A stretch of 64,000 nt of DNA from Rugosimonospora acidiphila (GCF_039543385.1 NZ_BAABJQ010000006.1:124001-188000); one strand, 5' to 3'. Positions 44,679 through 54,088 are shown, counted from the stretch's first letter. The notes: generated by a model from the sequence alone, not told the origin. Numbers and translations: made by a program.

Positions 44679-45355
44679 ATCTCCGTCCGGTGTGGCCGAT
44701 CGACCACGTCGGGTAGGCGATCATAAATCAGACTCTTAATCGCGTTGCCGCTCTTCCTAGCGAACGCTCGATGCAGCACCGCGCACCGCGCGGCGGTCAA
44801 CCGCCACGCTGGATCAGTCGCTAGCAACCGAGCTAAGGCGCGACCGCCATCGGTCGGACGTAGTGCGATATTGCCACGCTTCCCCGAGACGTATTCGACT
44901 AGACCCCGCCCAACGAGGGCACCGATGATTCCATAGTAGCGGTCATCCCACGGCCCGTACTTGTAGCGCATCATTCGAGATTCAACGGTGCTACGTTCTT
45001 CAGGTGTGGGCTTCGTATCATCGCTAAGCTGGAGTGCGTCGACGCCCGAATTAGCTAATTCTTCAAGGAAGACTGGATAGCGTAGCAAGAAATCGAGCTT
45101 GGCAAGCTTCGTGAGGCCATCGAGTGCGCTGCTCTTACCAGCCAGCGCGTCGATTAATAGCAGAACCCGAGCCTGATGGTATTCAGCTTCGCGCCGTTCT
45201 TTCAGCAGCATTTCCTGCCGCCGCCGGGCGACCCGTTGATCGAGCGTCGATGACGCAGGCCGGCCGGTCTTGCGAGTGACCGCGATTTGGCGTTCAGCCG
45301 CAGCACGGAGGGCAGCTTCGGATGCGCTAGTTTGAGTGCCCACAGTGCCGCTCAT
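44675..45355 (-). CDS. ABC-3C-type middle component, winged helix
   Basis: This 226-residue protein has a basic coiled N-terminus (about 1-65), then LDGLTKLAKLDFLLRYPVFLEEL, YKYGPWDDRYYGIIGALVGRGLVEYVSGKRGNIALRPTDGGRALARLL. This is the wHTH-like middle component I know from ABC-three-component systems, which links the ATPase to the effector. Its start overlaps the nuclease stop and its stop overlaps the ATPase start, both ATGA. No known enzyme motif is present. Confidence 0.75.
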   Translation of the reverse strand: MSGTVGTQTSASEAALRAAAERQIAVTRKTGRPASSTLDQRVARRRQEMLLKERREAEYHQARVLLLIDALAGKSSALDGLTKLAKLDFLLRYPVFLEELANSGVDALQLSDDTKPTPEERSTVESRMMRYKYGPWDDRYYGIIGALVGRGLVEYVSGKRGNIALRPTDGGRALARLLATDPAWRLTAARCAVLHRAFARKSGNAIKSLIYDRLPDVVDRPHRTEI

Positions 45356-46689
45356 TGCGCGCGCTCCAAGTCGGGGGCTGAAGTATTCGTGGCATCAGCG
45401 ACATCTCTCAGAGCAGCCTCGACGTCGAACTCGTCGCTGAACCAGATCTCGCAATCAGCGGCTAGATCCAAGGCAAGTCCGAGTAAATGCTCAGGGGTTA
45501 AGGCGAGGCCCGAAGAGGGAGAGACCCTGCCGCTTCGCAGGCGAGCACGGAGGGTTTCGTACATCCGATCTCCCCATCCAGCGTCTGACGTGGCAACCTC
45601 TGCCTCCACATCCCCTGCTAGTTCCAGAATCTTGGCCTCAAGGTCTTGGCGCTCAGCCTCGTCTCCCGGGAGATCTCTTTTAGACTCCTCCCATTGCGCC
45701 AGCCAGGCTTCACGTAGGCGGAGCGCTCCACTGACACGGGTTCCTCGAACACCTCCCGCCACTAGCTTTACGCGGAGACGGTCATGACCAGTAGTGGTCC
45801 AACGGCGCAGTAGCGGTCTATCAGGCGCATCGGCAAGTGCCCCGAGGATGTCGTCACGGACAATTGTTCGGGATTGCACTAGCGCCGTCAAAACCGATCT
45901 GGCACTACCGAACCGCGGTTCGCTAAGCCACGACGAGTACTGACCCCTCAACGGATTAGCGGCATTGCGAGCCGCTACAAGTGCAACGAGTCCGTCATAG
46001 CAGACGCCGGCCGCATCCAGGTTATGCCCAATGCTATCTAGGGCAGGACGCATCACATACTCGACATGCTGAGTTCGAATGTAACGCCGCGAAGGAAGTT
46101 CCGGCAATATACGCAGGACTCCCATGAATTTTTCGACCAGATTCAGGAAGTCTTGCGGCGGGGGGAGCCGTTCCGCTTTCCGCCTTGGCGGCAGCGGCGT
46201 GAGCGGTATCCCGTCAAATTCGCGCTGCCTCCGAGCCGCTAGAAGGGCAAATGCGAGCTGGTCACGGCAAAGCGCCAATTCATCGTCGATCTGCACACCG
46301 TCCGCCATCTTCAAGCAAGCGTTTGCTACTTCACCTGCCTCTGCCTTTCCGGGCTTCAGACCCGCGTTGGTCACGAGCCGTACACGAGCAGCCGACAACG
46401 TATGCCAGCGCGAGAATAGGTGTGCTATCCCGCCCCCCAGGCAGATGTCGGTCAGGGACCAGGGACCTTGAGATGTCTCTCGATGCTTGCAGCTGACCAA
46501 CTCGATGTCATCGTCGCCGCGGTCTACTACGTAGTCCTCGTGAATTTCACACACGATTCGGCGTATCTGAGAATCCTCTGACATCATCGCGGCGCAATCC
46601 GCCGCAGTACAGTGATGCTGCCAGCTATAGCGGTCCTGCGTTTCCGCGCCGCTGTCCTCCTCGGGAGCCGTTCCTAGTACCAGGCTCAT
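45352..46689 (-). CDS. DUF4297/Cap4-like dsDNA nuclease, effector of the defence operon
   Basis: The 445-residue protein has an N-terminal PD-(D/E)xK nuclease domain: Gln24 of YSWQHH, Glu48 and Asp52 in CEIHEDYVV, Glu63 and Lys68 in IELVSCKHRE. This is the pattern of DUF4297 and Cap4-type nucleases. The remainder (about 110-445) is helical and of unknown role, with no SAVED domain. As first gene of the operon with the middle component and ATPase, it should be the killing effector. No strong ribosome binding site precedes the ATG, so the start is less certain. Confidence 0.75.
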   Translation of the reverse strand: MSLVLGTAPEEDSGAETQDRYSWQHHCTAADCAAMMSEDSQIRRIVCEIHEDYVVDRGDDDIELVSCKHRETSQGPWSLTDICLGGGIAHLFSRWHTLSAARVRLVTNAGLKPGKAEAGEVANACLKMADGVQIDDELALCRDQLAFALLAARRQREFDGIPLTPLPPRRKAERLPPPQDFLNLVEKFMGVLRILPELPSRRYIRTQHVEYVMRPALDSIGHNLDAAGVCYDGLVALVAARNAANPLRGQYSSWLSEPRFGSARSVLTALVQSRTIVRDDILGALADAPDRPLLRRWTTTGHDRLRVKLVAGGVRGTRVSGALRLREAWLAQWEESKRDLPGDEAERQDLEAKILELAGDVEAEVATSDAGWGDRMYETLRARLRSGRVSPSSGLALTPEHLLGLALDLAADCEIWFSDEFDVEAALRDVADATNTSAPDLERAQ

Positions 46690-47386
46690 CGCGGAGACTC
46701 TGAACCGGCGACAGTCCCAGAGACACCAGGTCTATGTGCTCGAGCCCGCCCGGCCGGAGCCCGTGAGCAAGCATGTTCGGCACGTCTTCCCCACCCGCTG
46801 CTAGGGCGGTGCACGCCAATCACGTCCGCCATAGGGAAAATTTAGTCGAGAGATCTCGGTCATGCATAGGGCCGAATGTACGAGCATCGGTCCTCTAACG
46901 CGGCCATCGGGCCCAGCTCATGTGTGGGCCGTCCCTCGCCACGGCTGACAGGAAGCCGTTCTACGGACAGGGCAAGGTCAGCGTCAAAGGTCAGCGTCGT
47001 TGCGCTGCCGATTCGTTCTCTTCTGGATCAAGGCGCCGCGCGAGCGCGGCGCAGCGGGCGCGCTCGCGCCACGCTGCTGGCGGCGCTGGGGCGCCGGCAT
47101 CGCGCACCGCGGCGCGCCCGCACCTCCACCGGCACCTAGTCCACGAAGCTCCGGCCGGTCAGACAACGCGACCAGACGCCGTGACGATCGCCGGAGTGGT
47201 GCGCGTTCCGCGTGGTTCCGGCGATCGCTGCCGCGCCGCTACGCGGCTTGCCACCGGTATCAGCGGCGCTGTGATCGGCGGGAACGGCGACGAGGACCAG
47301 GCGGTGGCCGTCGCCGCCGTGGCCAGCCAGCTCGTCGGGCTTCACGTCGCAGGCAGTACGCGAGCAACGCCGCTCGTCCGCGGCCG
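46690..47386. other. 700-bp region without a recognised gene
   Basis: It contains the upstream region of the defence operon, with an AT-rich patch at 46840-46860 (AAAATTTAGTCGAG), and a GC-rich stretch at 47020-47110. Around 47265-47330 one frame faintly recalls a HbpS/GlcG-like piece (GAVIGGNGDEDQAVAVAA), too short to call. No other gene is supported. Confidence 0.45.
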
Positions 47387-47851
47387 TCAGGGACTGGACG
47401 TGACGACAGCGGCGGCCTCACAGACCGCACGCTCGTACTGGCTCCGCCGAAACACGAAGGGGCCGAAGCTCCCGTAGTCGCGCTTAGGGCGGTACGGCTG
47501 GACAAAGCCGCGCCACGTCACCCAGTCATCGTCACAGAGCACCCAGGCTTCCAGCGGCCAGCAGCCGACCTCACCGCAGTCGCAACCGAGAAGGGCGATC
47601 ACGCCCCCGCTCGCCCGGTAAGCCGATTCTGGTTCTCCGGCAAGGTAGGCGGTCAGGTCACCGAACTTGAAATGATCGAGCACGAGCCCGGCATACTCGC
47701 CGGGCACGTCGTAACCAGAGGCAAGCTCAAAGCCGGAAACCAGCTTCACCAAGCTGACATCGTCGACGTACGGCAGCAACTCGCGGGCGGGGCCACCACC
47801 CCACGGCCGGATGTCGAAACGAACCTTGCGAATGAGCGGCGGAGTTGGCAC
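47387..47851 (-). CDS. unknown protein with a CxCxxxxC motif
   Basis: The 154-residue protein reads MPTPPLIRKVRFDIRPWGGG, VPGEYAGLVLDHFKFGDLTAYLAGEPE and ALLGCDCGEVGCWPLEAWVLCDDDWVTW, ending in a helix with FRRSQYERAVCEAA. It is acidic and Trp-rich with clustered Cys, suggestive of metal binding. I recognise a recurring actinobacterial pattern but no assigned function. It lies between the defence operon and rnpB. Confidence 0.6.
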   Translation of the reverse strand: MPTPPLIRKVRFDIRPWGGGPARELLPYVDDVSLVKLVSGFELASGYDVPGEYAGLVLDHFKFGDLTAYLAGEPESAYRASGGVIALLGCDCGEVGCWPLEAWVLCDDDWVTWRGFVQPYRPKRDYGSFGPFVFRRSQYERAVCEAAAVVTSSP

Positions 47852-48018
47852 GGGTCAAGTTTGCCCCAGCCTCCCCCGCTGACGCCCTACGCGCTTTGAC
47901 CTCAGCTGGCTCCAGTACCGCCCTCCACCGCACGACCGTAGGCCGTCGCCCGCCGGTCGGCAGCCGGACGGGCGACGTGAGCCACAGCTTCTAATCTCAG
48001 GGGTCACCGGTCCAAGAT

Positions 48019-48104
48019 CAGGGCGTCTCCAGGGCGTCAGGGCGTGTCCAGGGCGTCAAACGGCGACCAATGTTGACCATCAACGACCATGAGCGACCGC
48101 GCAT
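48019..48104. repeat. short direct repeats beside rnpB
   Basis: First, four close copies of AGGGCGTC occur at 48019-48057, some extended by TCC. Then GACC recurs exactly every 10 bases at 48065, 48075, 48085 and 48095 (GACCAATGTT, GACCATCAAC, GACCATGAGC, GACCGCGCAT). Such phased repeats can be protein-binding arrays, for example integrase arm sites or iterons. Position just beyond the 3' end of rnpB fits an old integration boundary. Confidence 0.6.
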
Positions 48105-48150
48105 ACAAGCAGCTCAGAGCCCCGACCTGAACCCCAACCAGGTACGCGAT

Positions 48151-48562
<412 letters not shown>

Positions 48563-48633
48563 ATCGCGGCAACAATCTTACCGGTCCGCCCCGTCCCGCT
48601 TCGCCGCACGCCCTCCACGACGCGACGCGCCAG

Positions 48634-48713
48634 CCGCGGACCACAAGTCGGACCCGCGGACCACAAGCCGGACCCGCGGACCACAAGCCGGACCCGCGGA
48701 CCACACGCCGAAG
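48634..48713. repeat. four 20-bp tandem repeats upstream of rnpB
   Basis: CCGCGGACCACAAGCCGGAC occurs four times in a row, the two middle copies exact. It lies 70 to 150 bases upstream of the 5' end of rnpB, where the promoter should be, and 110 bases from the divergent permease gene. Confidence 0.85.
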
Positions 48714-48822
48714 CCGCGGCGCCGATCGACCGATCGCCTCGGAGGAGGAACGAGGAGGTACCAGGAGCACGCGACGAAACGGGGCAGCGCCCGGCCCGTC
48801 GAGCACCTAGCCTGTGCACCCC

Positions 48823-49587
48823 ATGAGCCCCTCCCACATCGCCCTGCTCCTGGTCGCCGGTCTCGCCGCCGGCACCGTGAACGCCATCGCCGGCGGCGGG
48901 TCGCTGATCACCTTCCCCGCCCTGTTGGCCATCGGGCTGCCCGCCAAGCCGGCGAACTTCACGAATTCCGTGTCGGTATGTCCTGGTTATCTGGCGAGCG
49001 TGTACGGCAATCGCGCCGAGTTGGCCGGCCGCCGTTCCGAGCTGTTGAGGCTGGTGCCCACCACCGCCCTCGGCACGCTGACCGGCAGCCTGCTGCTGCG
49101 CGCCACCCCGGCCGGCGCGTTCCAGGTCATCGTGCCGTTCCTGGTCATCGGAGCGGCCCTGGTGCTCGCGTTCCAGCAGCGGCTGCGCGCCGTCGTCGGG
49201 CAACCGGCGCAGCTGTCGCGGCGGCGCCGCATGGCCGGCATGCACACGGTTGTCGGGGTGGGCGCGGTGTACGGCGGCTACTTCGGCGCGGCGCTCGGCG
49301 TGATGCTGGTGGCCGGGCTGGGGCTGGTCCTCGACGAGGCGCTGACCCGGATCAACGCGCTGAAGAACGCCGCCTCGGCGGTCGTCGGGCTGGTGACCGT
49401 GCTGGTGTTCACGCTGGTCGGCCGGGTCGACTGGGCGGCGGTGGCGGCGCTCGCACCGGCGACGCTGGTCGGCGGGTACCTGGGCGCCCGGCTGGCCCGG
49501 CTGCTGCCGGCCGCCGCACTGCGCGTCACCATCGTGGCCTTCGGCCTGATCGTGGGCGGCTACCTGCTGATCACGGCACTCCGCTGA
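48823..49587 (+). CDS. TauE/SafE-family sulfite/organic-anion permease
   Basis: This protein of about 254 residues has roughly eight hydrophobic segments and the family's paired motifs: VNAIAGGGSLITFPALL in the first half and YGGYFGAALGVMLV in the second, with FTNSVSVCPGYLAS between. Family members export sulfite, sulfoacetate or similar anions; the substrate is unknown. No ribosome binding site precedes the ATG. TAGCCT nine bases before it could be a -10 box of a leaderless message. Confidence 0.85.
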   Translation: MSPSHIALLLVAGLAAGTVNAIAGGGSLITFPALLAIGLPAKPANFTNSVSVCPGYLASVYGNRAELAGRRSELLRLVPTTALGTLTGSLLLRATPAGAFQVIVPFLVIGAALVLAFQQRLRAVVGQPAQLSRRRRMAGMHTVVGVGAVYGGYFGAALGVMLVAGLGLVLDEALTRINALKNAASAVVGLVTVLVFTLVGRVDWAAVAALAPATLVGGYLGARLARLLPAAALRVTIVAFGLIVGGYLLITALR

Positions 49588-49594
49588 GACCGAA

Positions 49595-49635
49595 GCGCCG
49601 GCCGGTCCCGGAGAGCGAGCGGGGCCGACCGGCGC
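49595..49635. terminator. hairpin between convergent transport genes
   Basis: GCGCCGGCCGGTCCC (49595-49609) pairs with GGGGCCGACCGGCGC (49621-49635) with one mismatch and one G-U pair, between the TauE gene and the convergent symporter. Confidence 0.6.
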
Positions 49636-49669
49636 GGAGCGGTCGATCAAGAAACCGGAAGAAGGCGGA

Positions 49670-51301
49670 TCACGAGGTGGGTACCGGCTCCGGGAGTTGG
49701 TCCTCGGCGAGTGGCGGCGGAGTCGCATCGCCCGCGTCGACCGTGTAGTCGTCCGGCGAGGTGGCGTCCACGCCGTCGGGCGCCTTGATGGCGCGGCAGA
49801 TCAGCGTGACGATGATCGCGACGAGCACGTTCGCCACGACCGCGACGAAGCCGACGTACACCTGTGTCTTGGCGTCCAGTCCGATGCTGGTCGGGTCGAA
49901 CCATTTTGACAGCGGGAAGGCCGAGCCACCGAAGTGCACGTGGTTGGTGGCCGGGTTGGGGATCTGGTACAGCATCCACGTGCCCAGGCCCATGCCGACC
50001 AACCAGCCGGCGACCAGGCCCCAGCGGTGCAGCCAGCGGGTGTAGAGCCCGATGCCCACGGCGGGCAGGGTCTGCAGGATGATGACGCCGCCGATCAGCT
50101 GGAGGTCGATGGAGAACTGCGGGCTGATCAGCAGGATGACCAGCACGGCACCGATCTTCACGACCAGCGAGGCGATCTTGCTGGTCGCCGCCTCCTGGGC
50201 TGGGGTGGCGTCGCGCTTGATGTACTCCTTGAAGATGTTGCGGGTGAACAGGTTCGCCGCGGCGATGGACATGATGGCGGCGGGCACCAGCGCGCCGATG
50301 GCCACCGCGGCGAACGCGACGCCGGCGAACCAGTGCGGGAACATCTGGTCGAACAGCTGCGGCACGACCGTGTTGCCGTCCGCCTTGCCATCGGTGACGA
50401 TCGGCTTGGTCTTGGCCGCGATGGCCATGTAGCCGAGCAGCGCGATGAGACCGAGCAGCAGGCTGTAGGCCGGCAGCGCGGACATGTTGCGCTTGATGAC
50501 GTTGCGGCTGCGGCTGGCCAGTACGCCGGTGACGCTGTGCGGGTACAGGAACAGCGCGAGCGCGGAGCCGAACGCCAGGGTGATGTACTGCCACTGGTTG
50601 CCGGCGTTGAGCACGGTGCCCTGGGTCTTGGCGAACTTGGTGTCGGCGGCGTCGAAGATCTTGTGCCAGCCACCCAGCTTGTACGGGATGTAGATGATCG
50701 CCACGATGACGACGATGTAGATCAGCGCGTCCTTGACGAACGCGATCAGCGCCGGAGCGCGCAGCCCGGACTGGTAGGTGTACGCGGCCAGGATGGCGAA
50801 CGCGATGATCAGTGCCCAGGTCGGGTTGACGTGCATCGACTTGAGTACCGACTCGATGCCCACCAGTTGCAGCGCGATGTACGGCATGGTGGCCACGATG
50901 CCGGTGATGGCGACCAGCAACGCCATGGTGGACGAGCCGGATCGGGCGCGCACGAAGTCGGCCGGGGTCACGAACCCGTGCTTGTGCGACACCGACCAGA
51001 GCCGCACGAGCACCACGAACACCATCGGATACACGATCACGGTGTACGGGACGGCGTAGAAGCCCAGCGAGCCGGACGCGAACAGCAGCGCCGGCACGGC
51101 GACGAAGGTGTACGCGGTGTAGAGGTCGCCGCCGACCAGGAACCAGGTGACCCAGCTGCCGAAGTTGCGCCCGCCCAGGCCCCACTCGTTGAGGTGGCCC
51201 ATGTCGTCGGGGCGGCGCCAGCGGGCGGCGATGAAGCCCATCACGCTGACGATCAGGAAGATCACCGCCGCGACGATGATCTCGGTGAGGTGGTCCCTCA
51301 T
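49670..51301 (-). CDS. sodium:solute symporter, MctP/MctC-type monocarboxylate transporter
   Basis: The 543-residue protein has about 13 membrane segments and SSS-family blocks: NEWGLGGRNFGSWVTWFLVGGDLYTAYTF, KHGFVTPADFVRARSGSS and GALVPAAIMSIAAANLFTRNIFKEY. The pattern and the DUF3311 partner fit the monocarboxylate (acetate, lactate, pyruvate) group. The start overlaps the DUF3311 stop by four bases, so both come from one operon. The tail is acidic and Pro-rich. Confidence 0.9.
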   Translation of the reverse strand: MRDHLTEIIVAAVIFLIVSVMGFIAARWRRPDDMGHLNEWGLGGRNFGSWVTWFLVGGDLYTAYTFVAVPALLFASGSLGFYAVPYTVIVYPMVFVVLVRLWSVSHKHGFVTPADFVRARSGSSTMALLVAITGIVATMPYIALQLVGIESVLKSMHVNPTWALIIAFAILAAYTYQSGLRAPALIAFVKDALIYIVVIVAIIYIPYKLGGWHKIFDAADTKFAKTQGTVLNAGNQWQYITLAFGSALALFLYPHSVTGVLASRSRNVIKRNMSALPAYSLLLGLIALLGYMAIAAKTKPIVTDGKADGNTVVPQLFDQMFPHWFAGVAFAAVAIGALVPAAIMSIAAANLFTRNIFKEYIKRDATPAQEAATSKIASLVVKIGAVLVILLISPQFSIDLQLIGGVIILQTLPAVGIGLYTRWLHRWGLVAGWLVGMGLGTWMLYQIPNPATNHVHFGGSAFPLSKWFDPTSIGLDAKTQVYVGFVAVVANVLVAIIVTLICRAIKAPDGVDATSPDDYTVDAGDATPPPLAEDQLPEPVPTS

Positions 51302-51534
51302 CGGCCAGCCCTCCCGTTCGAGGTCAGCCGGTACACCACCAGGGTGGTGGCCACGCTGAGCAGGATGAAGGCCAGTTGCAGCCAGTAGAAGCGCGGGAAG
51401 CCAAGGAAGTACGGGTTCTTGGAGTTAAAGAGGAAGACCATCAGCGGTACCGCGACGGGGATGAACAGCAGCCAGTGCCAGTGGCTGCGGCCGGTCCGGG
51501 CACGGGGTACCGGTTGGGTCTGGGGCTCGGCCAT
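51298..51534 (-). CDS. DUF3311 small membrane protein
   Basis: This 78-residue protein has two membrane segments (HWLLFIPVAVPLMVFLF and WLQLAFILLSVATTLVV) joined by NSKNPYFLGFPRFYW, the DUF3311 signature. It usually precedes SSS-type monocarboxylate transporters and is probably an accessory subunit. It lies directly upstream of the symporter with an ATGA overlap. GGAGGAC precedes the start. Confidence 0.9.
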   Translation of the reverse strand: MAEPQTQPVPRARTGRSHWHWLLFIPVAVPLMVFLFNSKNPYFLGFPRFYWLQLAFILLSVATTLVVYRLTSNGRAGR

Positions 51535-51999
51535 GAGTCCTCCTAGAACACACCGGGTAATCGCCCGGTTTCTTGATCGACCCGGGCGTGGCGGAGGTTA
51601 CGCCGAGGGTCGGGCAATTCCGCACGAGTCGCGCCGAGGGCTGCGCCGAGCGGTATGTGCTCGTCTGTGAGCGGTCGTCCGAATGCGCCGGGCGGCGATG
51701 ATGCGCCCGGCGTCGATCAAGCGGCGCGGATGCAGGGCGGGCGCCGGGTCGGGCGCGGGACCAAGCGGGTGGCGGGCACGGGACAAGCGCGGGCGGGGAG
51801 CGGGCGCGGGAACGGACCGCTCGAGAAGAACCGCCCCGCTTCGCTTATTCACGCCCGGGCCGGGGCAAGGGAGGTGCGGGCTCACCGGCGGCGCACTGGC
51901 ACGGGGACGCGCACCGAGCCGCGGAAGCGGGCCGGCGACCGGTATCCGGAACGGGGTGGCCGGGGCCCGCGTACAGGCGAGGCGAGGGATCGGCCGTCG
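51535..51999. other. 465-bp divergent intergenic region
   Basis: No gene is supported between the symporter operon and the acyltransferase. One forward frame remains open from 51655 into the acyltransferase, but its codon pattern is low-complexity Arg/Gly and its starts lack ribosome binding sites. It should hold both promoters. Confidence 0.5.
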
Positions 52000-54030
52000 A
52001 TGTCAGCACAGGCGCAGGAGGGCACCCGGCCCGGCGAGCCGGTCTTCCAGTACCGGCCGGCGCTCGACGGGGTGCGGGCGTTCGCCGTCGCCGGGGTGGT
52101 GCTGTTTCACGCCGGGGTGCCCGGGATTCCGGGCGGGTTCCTCGGCGTCGACGTGTTCTTCGTACTCTCCGGGTTCCTGATCACTTCGCTGCTGCTGGCG
52201 GAGCACGACAAGCACGGCCGGATCAGCCTGTCCGGGTTCTGGGCCCGGCGGGCGCGGCGGCTGCTGCCCGCGCTGCTGGTGCTGCTGATCGCGGTGGTCA
52301 TCGCCGGGCAGTTCCTGCTGCCGACCGTGGAGTTGCGGCTGCTACGCGGGGACGGGCTGTCGGCGCTGGTGTACGTGGCGAACTGGCGCATGATCTACCG
52401 GGGCGCCGGAAACTACTTCGCCCAGACCTCGGCGCCGTCGCCGCTGCAGCACACCTGGTCGCTCGGCATCGAGGAGCAGTTCTATCTGGTCTGGCCGCTG
52501 ATCGTGGTCGGCGCGCTGGGATGGCTCGCGACCCGGCACGGTGGCACCCGCCGGGGCCGGGTGATGCTGCTGGCGCTCACCCTGGCCGGGGTGGGTGCCT
52601 CGTCGTACGCGGCGTCGCAGTTGTTCGACCCGACCAACCTCAACCGGGTGTACTTCGGCACCGACAGCCGGGCCCAGGCGCTGCTGATCGGCTGTGCGCT
52701 GGCGCTGCTGCTCGGCCTGGCCGGCAGCTCCGCCCGGCACACCGGCCCCCGGCAGGTGCATCCGACACTGGGCGCGCTGGCGATCCTGGCGGCGGCCGGG
52801 CTGGGCTGGATGCTGACCAACGCGGCCGGCACGTCGGCCTGGCTGTACCGGTCGGGCGGGCTCACCCTGGCCGCGGTGGCGGTGGCGGTGATCCTGGCGC
52901 ACGCGGTGGTGAGCCCGAACTCCCCCACCGCCCGGCTGCTCGCGCTGCCGCCGCTGGTGTGGCTGGGCCGGATCTCCTACGGGGTGTACCTGTGGCACTG
53001 GCCGCTATTCCAGTTCGTCAACGCGGAACGCACCGGGCTGTCCGGCCCGTCGCTGCTGGGGCTGCGCCTCGGTCTGGTGCTGGTCATCCCGATCGCCTCG
53101 TACCTCGCGATCGAGCAGCCGATCCGACGCGGGCGGTGGCTGCGCCGGATACCCCGGCTGGCGCCGGCCGGCACCGCCGTGCTGGCGGTCCTGGCGACCG
53201 CGGTGGTGGTCGTGGTGGCGACCATCCCCACGCCGGCCCGCAACACCGCCCTCAAGACCCCGCCGAATCCGGTGTTCTCGCCGGGAACCACCGGTACCGC
53301 GACCCCGCGCACGCCACCGCCGATGCGGCGGTCCGGCCGCCGGCCGGGGGCGCAGCCGCGCATCGACTTCTTCGGCGACTCGGTGTCCTGGACCATCGGC
53401 AGCTACCTGCCGGATGAGCCGGGGGTGGACGTGCACACCCGGGCGATCGAGGGCTGCGGGATCACGACGCAGTCCGACATCCTGGAGTTGGGCAGCCCGC
53501 ACAGCCTGTACCCGTACTGCCCGAGCTGGCCGTCGCGCTGGCAGCAGGGCGTGGACGCCGACGATCCCGACGTGTCGGTGATCCTGCTCAACCGCTGGGA
53601 GCTGATGGACGCCAAGCTGGGCGGCAAATACACGCACGTGGGCAAGCCGGACTTCGACGCGTACCTGACCGGGCAGCTGGACCGGGCGGTCACCATCGCG
53701 GGGTCGCGTGGCGCCCGGGTGGTACTGCTGACCGCGGCGTACACGCACCGGGCCGAGCGCCCGGACGGCGGGCTGTACGACGAGGACCAACCGTCCCGGG
53801 TGGACGCCTGGAACCGGGACCTCCGCGCCGAGACGGCCCGGCACCCGGACAACACGATGGTGCTGGATCTCAACAGGCTGGTCTGCCCGAGCGGCACCTA
53901 CATCGACAGCGTGAACGGCCTGCAGGTGCGCAGCGACGGGCTGCACTTCACCCCGGAAGGGGTGCGGCAGCTCATCGCGCCGTGGCTGATCCCCCAGCTG
54001 ACCGCCATCGCCAGCAAGGGCATGCCGTAG
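52000..54030 (+). CDS. OafA/YrhL-type acyltransferase with C-terminal SGNH domain
   Basis: The 676-residue protein has an acyltransferase-3 membrane domain (about 20-400, ten segments), starting YRPALDGVRAFAVAGVVLFHAG with GGFLGVDVFFVLSGFLIT and the RxxR-like FWARRARRLLPAL. A Pro/Thr-rich linker (about 415-450) leads to an extracytoplasmic SGNH hydrolase domain with FFGDSVSW and the DGLHFTPEG acid/His pair. Such fusions O-acetylate cell-surface polysaccharide or peptidoglycan. The ATG at 52000 follows GGCGAGGGA. It is convergent with the RNase H/phosphatase gene. Confidence 0.9.
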   Translation: MSAQAQEGTRPGEPVFQYRPALDGVRAFAVAGVVLFHAGVPGIPGGFLGVDVFFVLSGFLITSLLLAEHDKHGRISLSGFWARRARRLLPALLVLLIAVVIAGQFLLPTVELRLLRGDGLSALVYVANWRMIYRGAGNYFAQTSAPSPLQHTWSLGIEEQFYLVWPLIVVGALGWLATRHGGTRRGRVMLLALTLAGVGASSYAASQLFDPTNLNRVYFGTDSRAQALLIGCALALLLGLAGSSARHTGPRQVHPTLGALAILAAAGLGWMLTNAAGTSAWLYRSGGLTLAAVAVAVILAHAVVSPNSPTARLLALPPLVWLGRISYGVYLWHWPLFQFVNAERTGLSGPSLLGLRLGLVLVIPIASYLAIEQPIRRGRWLRRIPRLAPAGTAVLAVLATAVVVVVATIPTPARNTALKTPPNPVFSPGTTGTATPRTPPPMRRSGRRPGAQPRIDFFGDSVSWTIGSYLPDEPGVDVHTRAIEGCGITTQSDILELGSPHSLYPYCPSWPSRWQQGVDADDPDVSVILLNRWELMDAKLGGKYTHVGKPDFDAYLTGQLDRAVTIAGSRGARVVLLTAAYTHRAERPDGGLYDEDQPSRVDAWNRDLRAETARHPDNTMVLDLNRLVCPSGTYIDSVNGLQVRSDGLHFTPEGVRQLIAPWLIPQLTAIASKGMP

Positions 54031-54046
54031 CGGCGGCCCTCGATCC

Positions 54047-54088
54047 CCGAGCGCTCAGTCCCGAACGCTCAGCCCCGAGCGCTCAGTC
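54047..54088. repeat. three 14-bp direct repeats between convergent genes
   Basis: CCGAGCGCTCAGTC occurs at 54047-54060, a variant at 54061-54074, and again at 54075-54088. The third copy contains the stop codon of the RNase H/phosphatase gene. Confidence 0.8.

Noticed and set aside
47230..47340. HbpS/GlcG-like fragment (GAVIGGNGDEDQAVAVAA)
   Set aside because: Too short and flanked by unrelated sequence; resemblance may be chance.
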